Assembly: GCA_964599885.1 (NCBI GenBank)
Contig: CAZRHH010000023.1
Location: forward strand, 1 to 39,566
Direction: 5' to 3'
From: CAZRHH01 sp964599885
Lineage (GTDB): Bacteria > Chloroflexota > Dehalococcoidia > DSTF01 > JACRBR01
DNA: 39,566 nucleotides
Made by a program: the position numbers and the translations under genes. Under the pieces are notes generated by a model. It saw nothing but the letters and a program-made list of their open reading frames with translations, made no database searches and was not told the DNA's origin. Shown here one piece after another: positions 38,585 to 39,566 of this stretch (within the stretch, counting starts at the first letter, position 1; each line of letters begins with the position of its first letter).

Positions 38585-39566
38585 ATGGCGATTCGATCCG
38601 AAGAAATTGCGAGCATCATCAAGCAGCAGATCCAGCAGTTCGGCACCGAGACGTCGACGGTTAACGTCGGCACGGTGATCGAATCCGGCGACGGCATCGC
38701 CCGCATCCACGGGCTGTCGAACGTCGCTTCGAGCGAACTGGTGGAGTTTGCGAATGGCGTCATGGGACTCGCGCTGAACCTCGAAGAGGACAGTGTCGGC
38801 GCGATGGTGCTCGGCGACTACGACGGCATCAAGGAGGGCGTGGAAGTGCGCGCCACCGGCCGCATCGTCGAGGTGCCCGTGGGTGATGCGCTGCTCGGCC
38901 GCGTCGTCGACGCGCTCGGCGCGCCGATCGACGGCAAGGGCCCGATCGCCACGACGAAGACGCGCCCCGTCGAGCGCATCGCGCCCGACGTGACGACGCG
39001 CAAATCTGTCGACACACCCGTGCAGACCGGCATCAAAGCGATCGACGCCATGGTGCCCGTCGGCCGCGGTCAGCGCGAACTGATCATCGGCGACCGCTCG
39101 ACCGGCAAGACCGCGCTCGCCATCGACGCGATCATCAACCAAAAGGGCGGCGACCTGATCTGCATTTACGTCGGCATCGGCCAGAAGGCCGCCAAGATGG
39201 CGCAGACGATGGCGACGCTGGAGAAGTTCGACTCGCTCGCGCACACCGTCATGGTTTCGGCATCCGCATCGGAATCGGCGGCGCTGCAGTATCTGGCGCC
39301 GTACGCCGGGTGCGCGATGGCGGAAGAGTGGATGGAGCAGGGCAAGGACGTCCTGATCGTCTACGACGACCTGTCGAAGCACGCGTGGGCGTACCGCCAG
39401 GTGTCGCTGCTGCTCCGCCGCCCCCCCGGCCGCGAAGCCTACCCCGGCGACGTCTTCTACCTGCACAGCCGCCTGCTTGAACGCGCCGCGAAGGTCAACG
39501 ATGAGCTGGGCGGCGGCTCGCTCACCGCGCTGCCGATCATCGAGACGCAGGCGAACGACGTGTCGG
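38585..39566 (+). CDS. atpA: F1 ATP synthase subunit alpha, N-terminal part
   Basis: Alpha is the non-catalytic nucleotide-binding subunit of the F1 hexamer. ATG 38585 lies five bases after GGAGGT. About 327 of the usual 500-550 residues are present; the window ends in the frame. The beta-barrel N-domain, the P-loop G-D-R-S-T-G-K-T (169-176), Y-V-G-I-G-Q-K and V-Y-D-D-L-S-K-H-A are intact. The P-loop has Ser172 where most alpha subunits have Gln (G-D-R-Q-T-G-K-T). atpG, atpD and atpC presumably follow outside the window. Confidence 0.95.
   Translation, partial: MAIRSEEIASIIKQQIQQFGTETSTVNVGTVIESGDGIARIHGLSNVASSELVEFANGVMGLALNLEEDSVGAMVLGDYDGIKEGVEVRATGRIVEVPVGDALLGRVVDALGAPIDGKGPIATTKTRPVERIAPDVTTRKSVDTPVQTGIKAIDAMVPVGRGQRELIIGDRSTGKTALAIDAIINQKGGDLICIYVGIGQKAAKMAQTMATLEKFDSLAHTVMVSASASESAALQYLAPYAGCAMAEEWMEQGKDVLIVYDDLSKHAWAYRQVSLLLRRPPGREAYPGDVFYLHSRLLERAAKVNDELGGGSLTALPIIETQANDVS

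Overview
The window is 39.6 kb of GC-rich bacterial chromosome with frequent GTG and TTG starts. The best guess is Chloroflexota, perhaps a Dehalococcoidia-like lineage. The clues are an archaeal-type tyrosyl-tRNA synthetase, a double ThyX-like protein, a DUF951 protein, a multi-GAF NarL-type two-component system and an ATP synthase operon that opens with a small AtpZ/AtpI-like gene. The phylum is an inference; there is no rRNA in the window to confirm it.

Layout. 1-6.2 kb: end of an epimerase-like gene, a small unknown gene behind a structured leader, hisA, the C-terminal half of a DipZ-type thioredoxin, an aldo/keto reductase, a frameshifted membrane protein, a small gene between two hairpin repeats, and tyrosyl-tRNA synthetase. 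6.2-13.2 kb: a GT-C-like membrane protein, a frameshifted small membrane protein, a probable non-coding RNA with its own promoter and terminator, an ABC exporter pair, an RtcB homologue lacking the catalytic histidine, and a class III CoA transferase. 13.2-16.2 kb: a repeat-rich intergenic region with an exact parS site, then the ThyX-like gene overlapping a methyltransferase. 16.2-24 kb: a 1935-residue histidine kinase with five tandem GAF domains, its NarL-type regulator, and a lone receiver protein. 24-28.2 kb: ligA, hisH, the N-terminal half of the same DipZ-type thioredoxin, and a membrane-anchored cupredoxin-like protein. 28.5-34.6 kb: ribH, two small genes, murI, pyrF, DUF951 and two MFS transporters in one direction. 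34.7-39.6 kb: a bifunctional-nuclease-family gene and the ATP synthase operon (atpZ/I-like, atpB, atpE, atpF, atpH, atpA), cut by the window end.

The strongest observation is that one DipZ-type thioredoxin gene is split into two halves 25.5 kb apart on opposite strands, each next to a his gene. Inverting the segment from about 1675 to about 27190 rejoins the halves and places hisA head to head with hisH. This is either a recent inversion or an assembly inversion. Other leads are the candidate RNA at 8396-8624, the His-to-Asn change in RtcB, the cysteine-containing acidic insertion in AtpB, the parS site, the double ThyX protein, the archaeal-type TyrRS, and several families of short intergenic hairpin repeats.
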